Origin: a virus
Direction: 5' to 3' (one strand)
Length of the DNA stretch: 49,736 nucleotides
IMG/VR virus record: IMGVR_UViG_3300030085_003375
Span: 1-49,736 of that record
Shown here: in pieces, positions 1 through 9,079 of the stretch
Position numbering within the stretch: the first letter of the stretch is position 1
Layout of the letters: each line of letters starts with the position of its first letter
Notes under the pieces: model-generated
The model's database searches: none
What the model saw: only the letters and a program-made list of their open reading frames with translations
What the model was told of the DNA's origin: nothing
Program-made: the position numbers and the translations under genes

Positions 1-338
1 GTTGCTGCCTTGTTTGCTAGGATACCAATATTAACGCTATCGTTAAAAACAGCGTAATGTAAAAGGTAAGATACCACAGTAGTGGACTTGCCAGTCTGTC
101 TTGGCATTTTGCAAATATTGAATCTATTTTCATGGAAGTTGTTAATTAATTTTTCCTGAAAATGATATGGATGGAATTGTGTAAGACCTTCATCAAGAGA
201 AACAATCTTGATGTAGTTGTTTGCAAAATAAACGGGGTCTTCCTTACAACGCAAAAATTCGACGATCTGCTCTTCAGTGAAGTTGATCGGTGTATTTGCT
301 TTTTTTAGATTAGGATTACCAAGATACTGTTCACTCAT
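1..338 (-). CDS. 17: Terminase large subunit gp17, N-terminal part (runs off the window)
   Basis: DNA-packaging ATPase/nuclease of the T4 gp17 family. It translocates concatemeric DNA into the prohead and cuts it. Only the first 112 codons are present; the gene continues past base 1. The Walker A motif PRQTGKST is at residues 79-86 and matches the T4 gp17 form SRQLGKTT. The preceding residues (IKIVSLDEGLTQFHPYHFQ) fit the adenine-binding region that comes before Walker A in this family. The ATG at 338 is 13 bp downstream of the 612-aa gene, so the two are probably cotranscribed with gp16. The C-terminal nuclease domain cannot be judged here. Confidence 0.93.
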   Translation of the reverse strand, partial: MSEQYLGNPNLKKANTPINFTEEQIVEFLRCKEDPVYFANNYIKIVSLDEGLTQFHPYHFQEKLINNFHENRFNICKMPRQTGKSTTVVSYLLHYAVFNDSVNIGILANKAA

Positions 339-352
339 AATAAAAACCTAAT

Positions 353-2191
353 TCAACATTTCCAACGCTTACGTGCTTTGCAGATTTTCTTATCTGGGGT
401 TTTGGTGCAATCGATATTATGCATATCTTTTTGACCCTTAGAACGAGAGCAGAAAGACTTACGTCTTTTTGCATCCTTACTTCCTTTTTTTGGATTACCT
501 GTTACAGCAGTCTGCAACTTTGAACCTGGATTCTCACGCTTGTAAGCATCAACAGATTTCTGACTCATACCATCAACACCGTCTTTACGGTTTGACTTCT
601 GCCAGTCTTCTTTGATTTTTTCGCAACGGTTATAAGTTTTACCGAAGAGTTTTTGGGTTCCTACTTTTTTGTAACCCTTCCAGCACTTTTTTGCTTCACC
701 AAGCATTTTGCTACCGATACCATCAGTTGGTTTCAGTGGTTCTGCTTTGATGATATCTACAGACTCAAATTCCATTGCTTCAAAGTCATCTCTCCAGTTG
801 GAGAACTCATAACCTTCTTTCTTGGTTTTATTGCCCCAATTCTTAGCGCCAACTTTACGACACTTGACTAATGCACCAGATGCATATGCACTTGGCCAAA
901 CAGAATAACGAGACTTGACCTTATGGTAGCAAGCATCTTTCTTGCCTTCCATTTGAACTTCTTCTTTTTTAGTACCTTTTTCTTTTAACTTAGCATCAAT
1001 GTCTTTAAGGGACTTCAAACTTCCATCAAGCATTTTAATTCTATCACCAGGTCTCAGACCACCGCCACCAGAATAACGTCCTTCCAGTTGAGGAACTCTT
1101 CTATCTCCACCAATTGGAGCAGTTTTTCTTTTTTTATCAATAACTTTATCTACCTTTGGTTTTAAAAACTTTTTAGCAAGATATGGCGCAGCAGCGAGTG
1201 CAGCAGCACCAGCAGCAAGACCAAGACCCATGCCTTCATCTAGTTGAAGTTCGTTTCTCCAGTTTGAATAGTTGTCGGTTACCATTTTTGCTTTTCCTTT
1301 TCTATCGGGATTTGGATCTTCTCTACGTTTTTTTGCTGCTCTTCTACTTCTCTCTTTTTTACTCATGTTGGCTCGATCATCAGCATCACGGCAAAATGGT
1401 TTAGTTTTTTGTCCTGGTTGTCTAGCGCATGGTTTTCCATCGTACTTACCACCTGCTTGAACCCAACCACCACCTTTAAACCAGTCGCGGAGTGAGTAAC
1501 CTTTGGACTTAGCAGACTTACCATCACGTTTTCCTTCTTCCATATATCCAGCGGCGGCATCGGTATTGTGCTCCGTATCTGTGATTTTTGCTTGTACCCA
1601 GGCAGGAATATCTCTTTCTTTTGTACCGAGTGCTTTTCTCAACTTTTTAATATTACGCTCAGATTTTTTTAACTGAGATTGTGCCATGGAAATTTCATGG
1701 TCACCTTTCTTTTCTTCTTTCATTGCCTGCTTACGAATAGTAGCAAAGTAAATTTTGGTACCTTCTTCTTTACCATACTGATCGATCATATTCTGCTTCA
1801 TATCAGACTTATCATATTTTTTCTTCAGCATAGTGTCTTTTCTTTTTTGGGCAGAACTCATTGTTGCTTCATTCACTTTCTTTCTACCCTGGCAGTGTGC
1901 TCGTTGAGAGAATCCTTTTGGATTATTACAATCGATGGATTTTTTATACTTTGCACTCCACGATTCCGATACTCCTCCGCCATTAGAGCCCCCATCAGAC
2001 TCCCCATTCCCATTTCCATCGCCATTTGCACCATTTCCATTCCCATTCTTTTTCTTACCCTCAGTTTCGTCTTCTTCTTTTTCTTTACGGAGCCAACCAC
2101 CCATACCAACGACATATCCCATAGGGATTTTCTTACACTTTTTAGAAGCGTAACAATAGTAATATCCTTTTTTACAGGATTTTTTCGCCAT
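353..2191 (-). CDS. 612-aa Lys/Cys-rich modular protein between the terminase subunits
   Basis: Function unknown. The protein is very basic and reads as a string of short Lys- and Cys-containing modules. These are an N-terminal CKKGYYYCYASKKCKK block (6-21), a Gly/Asn spacer (about 46-75), a KSIDCNNPKGFSQRAHC module (84-100), a block with KKYDKSDMKQNMIDQYG (124-140), GGWVQAGGKYDGKPCARQPG (241-260), an Ala/Gly-rich hydrophobic stretch (321-340), CYHKVKSRYSVWPSAYASGA (421-440), CWKGYKKVGTQKLFGK (503-518) and a C-terminal block with SQKSVDAYKRENPGSK (543-558) and paired Cys. I recognise several modules from unrelated marine phage proteins; DUF5872/DUF6321-like labels are my guess. Its ATG overlaps the gp16 stop by 1 bp (TAATG). 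T4 has no gene between 16 and 17. It may be a packaged or DNA-binding protein, but this is inference. Confidence 0.75.
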   Translation of the reverse strand: MAKKSCKKGYYYCYASKKCKKIPMGYVVGMGGWLRKEKEEDETEGKKKNGNGNGANGDGNGNGESDGGSNGGGVSESWSAKYKKSIDCNNPKGFSQRAHCQGRKKVNEATMSSAQKRKDTMLKKKYDKSDMKQNMIDQYGKEEGTKIYFATIRKQAMKEEKKGDHEISMAQSQLKKSERNIKKLRKALGTKERDIPAWVQAKITDTEHNTDAAAGYMEEGKRDGKSAKSKGYSLRDWFKGGGWVQAGGKYDGKPCARQPGQKTKPFCRDADDRANMSKKERSRRAAKKRREDPNPDRKGKAKMVTDNYSNWRNELQLDEGMGLGLAAGAAALAAAPYLAKKFLKPKVDKVIDKKRKTAPIGGDRRVPQLEGRYSGGGGLRPGDRIKMLDGSLKSLKDIDAKLKEKGTKKEEVQMEGKKDACYHKVKSRYSVWPSAYASGALVKCRKVGAKNWGNKTKKEGYEFSNWRDDFEAMEFESVDIIKAEPLKPTDGIGSKMLGEAKKCWKGYKKVGTQKLFGKTYNRCEKIKEDWQKSNRKDGVDGMSQKSVDAYKRENPGSKLQTAVTGNPKKGSKDAKRRKSFCSRSKGQKDMHNIDCTKTPDKKICKARKRWKC

Positions 2192-2622
2192 TATTTGGGA
2201 GTATCTTCTGTATTATTTAGAAAACCTTGTTTGAGTAGTTTCGATAACTCACTTGTTGATCCGACAAACAATGCATTATTTGTAACATTGCTTGGACCTT
2301 TTTTAGTAGTATCTTCTTCTATATCTTTTAGTTTCTTCTGGAGGTCTGCTAATTTATCGGTAGTATCTGCAACTGACTTAATTAATTGACCAGCAACTTC
2401 ATATGCTCTGGGACTTGCACTTTCTCCAGCAAGTTCCATAATACCATTAATTGCTTCCTGACCTTTTTCTATAAGAGAATATAAATTAGCACGAGTATAT
2501 TCATAATCTTTCTTTATATCAGTCTTTTCCTCTTTTGGAGGAACAGGTTTCATTGGTTTTGATTCAACAATGCTACTTTCAATATCAAGTGCGTTGTCAA
2601 TGGACTCATAATTATCGCTCAT
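2191..2622 (-). CDS. 16: Terminase small subunit gp16
   Basis: At 143 aa this is close to T4 gp16 (164 aa). The family recognises DNA and stimulates the gp17 ATPase, usually as a ring oligomer through a central coiled coil. Here residues about 40-105 are helical with heptad-like character (KDYEYTRANLYSLIEKGQEA, then a Lys/Asp-rich helix), flanked by an acidic N-terminus and a Ser/Thr-rich C-terminus. The position directly after gp15 and before gp17 supports the call. The identification rests on position plus helical pattern more than on a diagnostic motif. Confidence 0.85.
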   Translation of the reverse strand: MSDNYESIDNALDIESSIVESKPMKPVPPKEEKTDIKKDYEYTRANLYSLIEKGQEAINGIMELAGESASPRAYEVAGQLIKSVADTTDKLADLQKKLKDIEEDTTKKGPSNVTNNALFVGSTSELSKLLKQGFLNNTEDTPK

Positions 2623-2627
2623 GGTTA

Positions 2628-3473
2628 TTAAATATCAGTTTGTCTAGTTGGGCTATAAGATTTGCCGTCTCCTAAGAACTGCCATTCTTCATCAAATCCA
2701 AAGTCATCTCCAGGTTCGAGGAGAAGATGATCTGCAGAATTGATTACACCATCATCGTTTCTATCAATCTTTGATGTTGGTGTAACTGTGTAACGCATTT
2801 CGCGCTTAGCAGTTTTACGATCAGTGCTGCTATACATATCAACCTGAACCTTACGAATAAGTCCGTCACTACTATCAGCAATGTGACCAAACAGATATGT
2901 TTTTGCTGTAAATCTTAAAGTGTGAATCAGTGCCCTTCTTGTATCGAAGTTTCCTTCATAGTCGTCTTGAAAATTGACTGATTCAAGAATAATGGGAATA
3001 TCTCTTTTTTCTCCAATCGACTCAATTAAGTCAATAGTTAAGTTAAAATGTGGTTGAAAATATGGTAGAATTTGCTCTAAAATTTGAAGAGAATCATCGT
3101 TTAATTTGGACAGAATATTTAATTCAAATCCAATATTATATGGAACAGGCATGAATACTTTCTTTACCTTACTTCCATCATCACAAGTTTTAAAAGTTTG
3201 AACTAAACTAGACTTTCTAGATGGATCATAGTCAATAGAAGTCATTTCAAATGACATTCTAGGCATTGTAATTTGAATTGGTTTATTCAAATCTGCCTGT
3301 TGAGTAATTCTTGCTAAGAATTTTTGACTTGGACCATATGCAAGTGGGACTTTTAAATCTCCAGCAGCATTTCCTGCCTGATCAGTGTGACGAACATGAA
3401 CATCATTGAATAAGGTTCCAAATGCGATGATCGTCTTTCTGATTATTTCGTGATAATAATAATTTCCTAACAT
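2628..3473 (-). CDS. 15: Tail sheath stabiliser / terminator gp15
   Basis: 281 aa, close to T4 gp15 (272 aa). This protein caps the assembled tail tube and sheath and forms the joint to the head neck. The N-terminus MLGNYYYHEIIRKTIIAFGT followed by FNDVHVRH is typical of the family in cyanophages, where the chain begins with a Tyr-rich segment. The gene overlaps the preceding 237-aa gene by 1 bp (TAATG) and lies 5 bp before gp16. This is the T4 order 13-14-15-16-17 with extra genes inserted between 14 and 15. Confidence 0.88.
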   Translation of the reverse strand: MLGNYYYHEIIRKTIIAFGTLFNDVHVRHTDQAGNAAGDLKVPLAYGPSQKFLARITQQADLNKPIQITMPRMSFEMTSIDYDPSRKSSLVQTFKTCDDGSKVKKVFMPVPYNIGFELNILSKLNDDSLQILEQILPYFQPHFNLTIDLIESIGEKRDIPIILESVNFQDDYEGNFDTRRALIHTLRFTAKTYLFGHIADSSDGLIRKVQVDMYSSTDRKTAKREMRYTVTPTSKIDRNDDGVINSADHLLLEPGDDFGFDEEWQFLGDGKSYSPTRQTDI

Positions 3474-4186
3474 TAAAATGTCCCAAACGGATTAGTTTCA
3501 GTGAAATCTAAGAGATTATCTCCAAGAGTTTCAAACTCATCATTCTCGGTATATTTATCATATGTATCATCATGCGAATAAACCTGAACCATCCAAGATG
3601 CGCCAGACTCTGTACCGACAACCATTTCTCCTGGGAAGAATCCTATCGGTATAGTTGAACCTATTGAAACATGAGATACTTTTAAGAGAGCATTTACGTT
3701 ATCCCACTCTCTTACTCTTGCTTCAGCTCTAGACCTTTCACCTCTAACAATCTCATTAAATCTGAAGTTTCCTGAAGCACCAGAAATAATTGCAGGATCT
3801 GCAATCGTAACAGTTGGTTGAGAACTATATCCAAATCCAGGATCCTCAAGAAGGATAGCACTAACAATATCATTACCAACAGTAAATTCGTTGTTTCCTA
3901 CTCTTGTGATAGATGCAATACCGACTGCCGTTGATGCTACTGATACTAATGGGATATATCCAGAACCAGAAGACAGAATTTTAATTGATGTTATTTCACC
4001 ATTAACTATGATTGGATAAAAAGATCCAGCAGTAGTTGGTACTGTAGTCCCTGTTATTGATATTTGTGGAGGATCTGTTGAAGCGTATCCAGTTCCCCCA
4101 TTTGAGATGGTAAACGATTCAATTCCATATGAGGAATTAAAATTTGCTGATATAACTGCTCCCGATCCAGGTACTGTTCTTGCCAT
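3473..4186 (-). CDS. Virion structural protein with Gly-Tyr beta repeats (237 aa)
   Basis: Not a T4 orthologue that I recognise. The first half carries repeats of the form GGTGYASTDPPQISITG (residues about 31-47), SSGSGYIPLVSVAS and DPGFGYSSQPTVTI. These match the repeats in the gp14, gp8, gp10-position and gp7-position proteins of this window. The second half contains RGERSRAEARVREWD and ends ETNPFGTF. A late-type octamer AATAAATA at 4208-4215 lies 22 bp upstream of the ATG and overlaps the stop of the 783-aa gene. It therefore probably heads the unit 237 aa-15-16-612 aa-17. A neck or tail-completion role is inferred from position only. Confidence 0.75.
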   Translation of the reverse strand: MARTVPGSGAVISANFNSSYGIESFTISNGGTGYASTDPPQISITGTTVPTTAGSFYPIIVNGEITSIKILSSGSGYIPLVSVASTAVGIASITRVGNNEFTVGNDIVSAILLEDPGFGYSSQPTVTIADPAIISGASGNFRFNEIVRGERSRAEARVREWDNVNALLKVSHVSIGSTIPIGFFPGEMVVGTESGASWMVQVYSHDDTYDKYTENDEFETLGDNLLDFTETNPFGTF

Positions 4187-4206
4187 TTTATTGGTTTACC
4201 AACGAA

Positions 4207-6558
4207 CTATTTATTTTTCTTTGTTGCCTTTGCATACCGTGTTCTAGAAGTTCTTACATCATTAATAATTTTTAATGCCTTCTGTCTGGTAGTTTGCTTT
4301 TGAACCTTCATATCAATTTTTGGATCTTGTGTAGGAGCATTCTGCATAGTATCTGCACTATGTCTATCTAATCTATTATAATAATCGTGCCTATCACCAT
4401 AGTCCGGATGCCACCCCTGGTTCATTTGTTTTGGTTTTTCATCTGGATACCCCATGATAGCAGGTTTATCCTCATAATCAATTTGTGTTCTTAATTTATT
4501 TTTAATTCTTCTTACAAGAGGATCATTATATGCATCTAAAGTCTCTTGTTCTTTAATGTTACAGTTTAACTCATGCTCCCTTTGGAGACGCTCATTTAAG
4601 ACTGATTGTGTTAAAGTTTCTAATTTTCCTTCTTCATTATACATTTTAACAATATAGTCGTTTCCAACTTTTTTCTTACTCACTATTTGATTTTTAATAC
4701 CCTGACCAAAGTTCTCATATACTTTTGACTCATTATCAGATGCACTACGATCTGTAATATATTCCCAAGCGTGATCTGAAGTTCCTACTGCATCCAGAAT
4801 CATATTCTTTCTCTCTTGAGAGTATCTCGCATTCCAATGGCGATCTTGCTTCTTCCACATAGTATCCTCAAGTCTCTTGAAGGATGTTGGAACTTCTGCT
4901 TTCTTCATTAGACCATCACCAACAGATCTTGTACCAGTTTTATTAACTTTAGGGCGATACTTTATTTTTTCTTGTTTTATTTCTGGAAGAATGTATGGTT
5001 TTTTCAAATTTTTATACTTATTTTCTTTAATAGTAGGTTTAAATGAATATCTAGATTCTCCCATATTTCCACCCATAGGCAATGTTACTTGATAAAACAT
5101 TCCTGGTGCATTATATACTCCACCATGGTTTTCCGCATTACTTAAACCAACTGAGGCGGCAGCAAATCCTGCATAAGTCATAATTGGATTTCCCGATCCT
5201 GCTGTATCTAAAGGGACACCCATAGATGATAAAACTTTTCCAACTGGATTACTTTCCGCCTGTGCAACACTTCCACCTGGTCTAAAGACGTATTCTTTTG
5301 TTAAAACAATATTACCAGTTGCTATAGTTTGATCAATATCAACCTGTACATTATTGTGTAAACTATTATCTAATCCCGCACTCTTATAAATTTGATCATT
5401 TACTGCCCTCTCAATTGTATTTTTTAATGTGTCTTTTTTTATATCTGCTTCGGTAAATTCACCAAGACCTGGAACAGAAACTACTTCGTCACTAAACTCA
5501 CCATTTTGTAGACCACTAATTAGATTATTAATTTCTGGAGTATTTACAGCATTAGAAAGATTTGTGTAGTCTGTTGGGCTTAATGAACTACTTGCATCAA
5601 GTCTATTATCTGGACTAGAACCAGGTCCATTTGGATTTGCCAAAAATTCATTATAATCATTAAGCATGTTTGTGGCAGACTCTAATCCTGTTATCTTACC
5701 CGCCATATTGATTCCTGCAGCAATTCCTTCTTTATTAATAGAAGTGCTTAAAATATCATTTAGAATATTTGATGGTATTCCAAGAAGAGCTGATCTGGCT
5801 TGACTGTTGCCATACCCAATAAGGTCGATAACATCTTTCAGTGCTTGTGATGGATTAGTAAATGGATTTGCAATACCTGGGGGTATATCTGGATCTGGAC
5901 CAAATTTACCTTTAATTACATTGGATATTTCTGGTACTAAAACACGAGCAGCACTAATAATTTGCCCAATCCATCTATCAAATTCATCTTTATCTACACC
6001 AGCACTGGGATCAGTAACGTCCCTATTTGGATTTTCTGAATTTATTTGTTCAAAAACACCAACATAAAAAACTCTATAGTCTGAGACATCTCCATTAATC
6101 AATTTATCTCTATACCATAGAGCTTGTTCTACTGTAAGTTGACTATAACTCGTAAATCCCTCAACATTACCACCAATACCCCAACCACTTACTGTTCCTG
6201 GTATTCTAGCGAGGTTAATTACTTTTCTTGTATCTTTTTGAATATATCCAATAGCACTATAATCACCATCTGGAAAGTAAACACTAACCATTGGTCCTAG
6301 AATGTAACTAGTATCTCCAGGAGGCATTTCAGTTGATGGGTCTCCATTTTCATCAAAAAGACCTGAGGTGTCTTTTCCCAGAAGTGATGGATCATCAGCA
6401 TTTAAATCAAGTTCAACTCTAACTGCAGGCGTAACAATAACTTCATCTGGTTCAATCGTAAAGTATCCAGAAGTATTATTAGTAGGACCTTCCAACAAAT
6501 GAGTGGATCTCAAATGATGCCTAGCTCTAGCAAATTTATTTTCTCTTCCTGCTGGCAT
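4207..6558 (-). CDS. Virion structural protein, 783 aa, unknown function
   Basis: A large protein in the late block between the S8-protease-like protein and the 237-aa protein. The N-terminus (MPAGRENKFARARHHLRSTH) is basic. Residues about 30-250 look like a globular domain with many Pro/Asp turns. The middle is Asn/Ser-rich, with a Gly/Ala-rich hydrophobic stretch around residue 460 (PIMTYAGFAAASVGLSNAEN). The last 250 residues are highly charged, with many Lys/Arg/Tyr, and end KATKKNK. I do not recognise a catalytic motif. A GATAAATA octamer at 6580-6587 is correctly placed for its own late promoter. Assignment as a virion protein is from context. Confidence 0.75.
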   Translation of the reverse strand: MPAGRENKFARARHHLRSTHLLEGPTNNTSGYFTIEPDEVIVTPAVRVELDLNADDPSLLGKDTSGLFDENGDPSTEMPPGDTSYILGPMVSVYFPDGDYSAIGYIQKDTRKVINLARIPGTVSGWGIGGNVEGFTSYSQLTVEQALWYRDKLINGDVSDYRVFYVGVFEQINSENPNRDVTDPSAGVDKDEFDRWIGQIISAARVLVPEISNVIKGKFGPDPDIPPGIANPFTNPSQALKDVIDLIGYGNSQARSALLGIPSNILNDILSTSINKEGIAAGINMAGKITGLESATNMLNDYNEFLANPNGPGSSPDNRLDASSSLSPTDYTNLSNAVNTPEINNLISGLQNGEFSDEVVSVPGLGEFTEADIKKDTLKNTIERAVNDQIYKSAGLDNSLHNNVQVDIDQTIATGNIVLTKEYVFRPGGSVAQAESNPVGKVLSSMGVPLDTAGSGNPIMTYAGFAAASVGLSNAENHGGVYNAPGMFYQVTLPMGGNMGESRYSFKPTIKENKYKNLKKPYILPEIKQEKIKYRPKVNKTGTRSVGDGLMKKAEVPTSFKRLEDTMWKKQDRHWNARYSQERKNMILDAVGTSDHAWEYITDRSASDNESKVYENFGQGIKNQIVSKKKVGNDYIVKMYNEEGKLETLTQSVLNERLQREHELNCNIKEQETLDAYNDPLVRRIKNKLRTQIDYEDKPAIMGYPDEKPKQMNQGWHPDYGDRHDYYNRLDRHSADTMQNAPTQDPKIDMKVQKQTTRQKALKIINDVRTSRTRYAKATKKNK
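4208..4215 (-). promoter_or_regulatory. Late promoter octamer AATAAATA
   Basis: 22 bp upstream of the 237-aa gene; it overlaps the TAG stop of the 783-aa gene. Confidence 0.5.
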
Positions 6559-6579
6559 TATGACGAATAGTTTTTTTAC

Positions 6580-6587
6580 TATTTATC
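6580..6587 (-). promoter_or_regulatory. Late promoter octamer GATAAATA
   Basis: 22 bp upstream of the 783-aa gene, directly after the S8 peptidase stop codon. Confidence 0.5.
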
Positions 6588-8318
6588 TTATCTCTCATAT
6601 CTAGTTGGAGGTTTCCTTGGCCAAATATTTCCACTTGATGGTCTAACAAACCACATTTTATGGGTAGGTGTCATTTGACCACTGTATTCTCTTTCTCTTT
6701 GGAATTTCAAATATACATTAGGTCCTCCCTGCAAAGAGTTTTCATCAGTATAACTTCCACCAGTATCAAGTAGTTGATCCTTACTCCAATATTCATTAAC
6801 ATAATCTTGAACATCATTTGATCCTGAAACCTTTGGACCATCATATCCAGATTGTCCAGATGCTTGAGTTATTTCTGGGTATCTTTCTAAGAGGCAAGCA
6901 ACTACTCCAGTAACCTGCGGACAAGACATACTGGTCCCATTGAGTTTTAGTCTATTATAATTTGAATTTCTTGGATCTGCTACACCACTATTCAATCCAG
7001 ATGACTGAATATTTGTTCCTGGTCCATATACACCAACAGCAGGTCCACAATCACTGAATGATCTTTTAGCATCAACAACTGCAGAGTTTGTTGCACCAAC
7101 AATAATTGTAGTTCCACTAGTTGCTACATAATTTCCTCTATGATATGCAACACCATTCCTATAACTATTATTATATGCTGCATGACCACCATAAAAATTA
7201 TTATAGTCTGGATCACCTGACTTGACTATTTTATACCTTGAATTTCCTGCAGAACTGAAAATGAGTATACCTGCATTCAAACAATCTACTATTGCTGCAG
7301 TTCCACTAGAATTAGTGGAATTATAAGAACCAACCTTTACTTCCCCTGCACCAAAGGCTCCTCCAGTTGTTGTAAAATCCATTACACCATATTGTTCCAA
7401 CTGAGCATCTGTCAGTGGTCCTTCAATTCTGGTTCCCTGATGGTCAATATAATCAACTTTATTAGGATCGGTTTCTGATTGCGGTGGTCGTGATCTGCTA
7501 AGTAGAGCTCCCCAACTATTATTGATAATAGTAGGATTCTGTTTACCAGTTTTTGGATTGACTGGTTTATTTAAATGAAACTGTAAAATATATTCAAATG
7601 TATCTGCTCCACTTGGATCTGGATTGTTGTTATTTACACCATCTCCTCCGAATGGATTGAAGTTGTAGATATTAGCATCTCTTGCCCAACCCTGAGTGTT
7701 TCCAGCAACAGTTCCTGCAACATGATTACCATGATTCTCTGTTGGAATTACACCATAGTCGTAAGTACCAACAGCACCACCAGTAACTTGTGGATTATGT
7801 TGAAACCAATTATATTGAATTACCCTAGAACCACCAGTTCCATCAGAATTAACTGCAAACTCTGGATCATTTGCATCTATAATAGTATCTATAATTACAA
7901 CATCAACATTTCTTCCAGTCTGAGTTACAGTTGCAATACCTGATTGTGATGGAATACCATCAGCACCCCAAGCATATCTATTTTGCCCCTCAGTACATCT
8001 CAATAGACCCCAATTTATGTGAGATGAATTGTTTCCTGCTCCTTTATTAAAAAAATCTGATTGTTGCTCATAGAATGAAACTTTTACCTCTTGATCTAAT
8101 TCTCTTTTACAATCAATACCTTCTACCCTATCATCATTTAGAAGTACTTCTACTTCTTCTTGATTGAGCATATAATGCGTACTTCTACTTGCAGGTTTTC
8201 TTCTGCAACATTCTACACATCTTTCTGGAACTGTGGATGTTCCACCAGAAGTTTCTAAATCATCATATAGTGATTGGAGACACTGATGATCTTTAACGAC
8301 TACAATATATTCTTCCAT
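6588..8318 (-). CDS. Subtilisin-like (S8) serine peptidase-domain protein
   Basis: 576 aa with a complete subtilase triad: Asp144 in VVIIDTIIDA, His196 in ENHGNHVAGT and Ser463 in LNGTSMSCPQV. The oxyanion Asn359 lies in FSSAGNS. The domain spans about residues 95-480. The N-terminal 90 residues (EEYIVVVKDHQCLQSLYDDL) resemble an I9-type inhibitor/propeptide fold, which is inference. A Cys-rich patch CVECCRR is at 34-40. No signal peptide is seen, and it sits among virion genes, so it is likely a particle-associated peptidase acting during assembly or on the host surface. It overlaps the upstream 244-aa gene by 1 bp (TGATG). It is not the T4 prohead protease gp21, which is a different family. 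Confidence 0.9.
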   Translation of the reverse strand: MEEYIVVVKDHQCLQSLYDDLETSGGTSTVPERCVECCRRKPASRSTHYMLNQEEVEVLLNDDRVEGIDCKRELDQEVKVSFYEQQSDFFNKGAGNNSSHINWGLLRCTEGQNRYAWGADGIPSQSGIATVTQTGRNVDVVIIDTIIDANDPEFAVNSDGTGGSRVIQYNWFQHNPQVTGGAVGTYDYGVIPTENHGNHVAGTVAGNTQGWARDANIYNFNPFGGDGVNNNNPDPSGADTFEYILQFHLNKPVNPKTGKQNPTIINNSWGALLSRSRPPQSETDPNKVDYIDHQGTRIEGPLTDAQLEQYGVMDFTTTGGAFGAGEVKVGSYNSTNSSGTAAIVDCLNAGILIFSSAGNSRYKIVKSGDPDYNNFYGGHAAYNNSYRNGVAYHRGNYVATSGTTIIVGATNSAVVDAKRSFSDCGPAVGVYGPGTNIQSSGLNSGVADPRNSNYNRLKLNGTSMSCPQVTGVVACLLERYPEITQASGQSGYDGPKVSGSNDVQDYVNEYWSKDQLLDTGGSYTDENSLQGGPNVYLKFQREREYSGQMTPTHKMWFVRPSSGNIWPRKPPTRYER

Positions 8319-9052
8319 CAGGTTTCTAATTGAAGGATAGTTAGAGTTACTGTAATATTTTGCGTGCTCCCACTCTTATTTACTGCTTTAGCGTAAATCG
8401 TAGTTGTAACAGGATTATCGTCATTAAATCCAATAGTTGCTGGAGTAATTAACTGAGTTTGTGCGCCAGTTGTAATAACTTCAGCAATAACACCGGAACC
8501 GTTTGCTGGATCTGTGTTTATATTTCTACTTGCATCTGCAGTTCTTGTTGTCGGACTTGTATATAGTGTAACCCAAGCAGCAGCAGAAGTTTGAACTTTG
8601 TATAGTGTATATGATTTGAATCCAGCAAATTGAATATCTGCTGCTGCATCATCTGCAATTGAACCTGTTGTCTGCGAGACATCAGTTCTTACTCCAAGTT
8701 GATTACTACCAACAAATGTGGAAGTTACTGTACAAATTCCTGTTGAAGTAATTGAAGATACATCAAGATAATCTCCAAAATTGATAACTCTTGCAGTACC
8801 AATTCCAGTCCCATTATCTTGAATACTTACATCAGCACCAACACCTTCTAGGTTTGATCCATTACCATAAAATGCTGATGCAGTAATGATACCAGCCTGC
8901 ATATTTGGACTACCTGCAAAGATGGTAGTTCCATTTCCAATAGCATTATAAATTTCTTCAAAATTTTTATTAATCTTATCGGCACCAACAATCAACGAAT
9001 CGCCAGTACCATCATTTGGTGTAGTTCCAGTTGATATACCTAATAGTGCCAT
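8318..9052 (-). CDS. Virion structural protein with TGTTPNDGTGD N-terminal motif
   Basis: 244 aa. The N-terminus carries STGTTPNDGTGDSL followed by KINKNFEEIYNAIG, a signature found at the start of many phage fibre and baseplate-attached proteins, where it is thought to anchor the chain to the particle. The rest is Thr/Ser/Gly-rich beta sequence without Cys clusters or catalytic motifs, ending in TVTLTILQLET. A late-type octamer CATAAATA (9072-9079) overlaps the gp14 stop and lies 20 bp upstream of the ATG. It is cotranscribed with the S8 peptidase gene. It may be a small fibre or head-neck decoration protein; the role is inferred. Confidence 0.78.
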   Translation of the reverse strand: MALLGISTGTTPNDGTGDSLIVGADKINKNFEEIYNAIGNGTTIFAGSPNMQAGIITASAFYGNGSNLEGVGADVSIQDNGTGIGTARVINFGDYLDVSSITSTGICTVTSTFVGSNQLGVRTDVSQTTGSIADDAAADIQFAGFKSYTLYKVQTSAAAWVTLYTSPTTRTADASRNINTDPANGSGVIAEVITTGAQTQLITPATIGFNDDNPVTTTIYAKAVNKSGSTQNITVTLTILQLET

Positions 9053-9071
9053 TGTAAAAAATACTTTCTTC

Positions 9072-9079
9072 TATTTATG
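9072..9079 (-). promoter_or_regulatory. Late promoter octamer CATAAATA
   Basis: 20 bp upstream of the 244-aa structural gene; the gp14 TAA stop lies inside it. Confidence 0.55.

Noticed and set aside
1679-2389. Plus-strand frame of 236 codons opposite gp16 and the 612-aa gene
   Set aside because: Low-complexity Phe/Leu/Ser sequence caused by the Lys-rich gene on the other strand.
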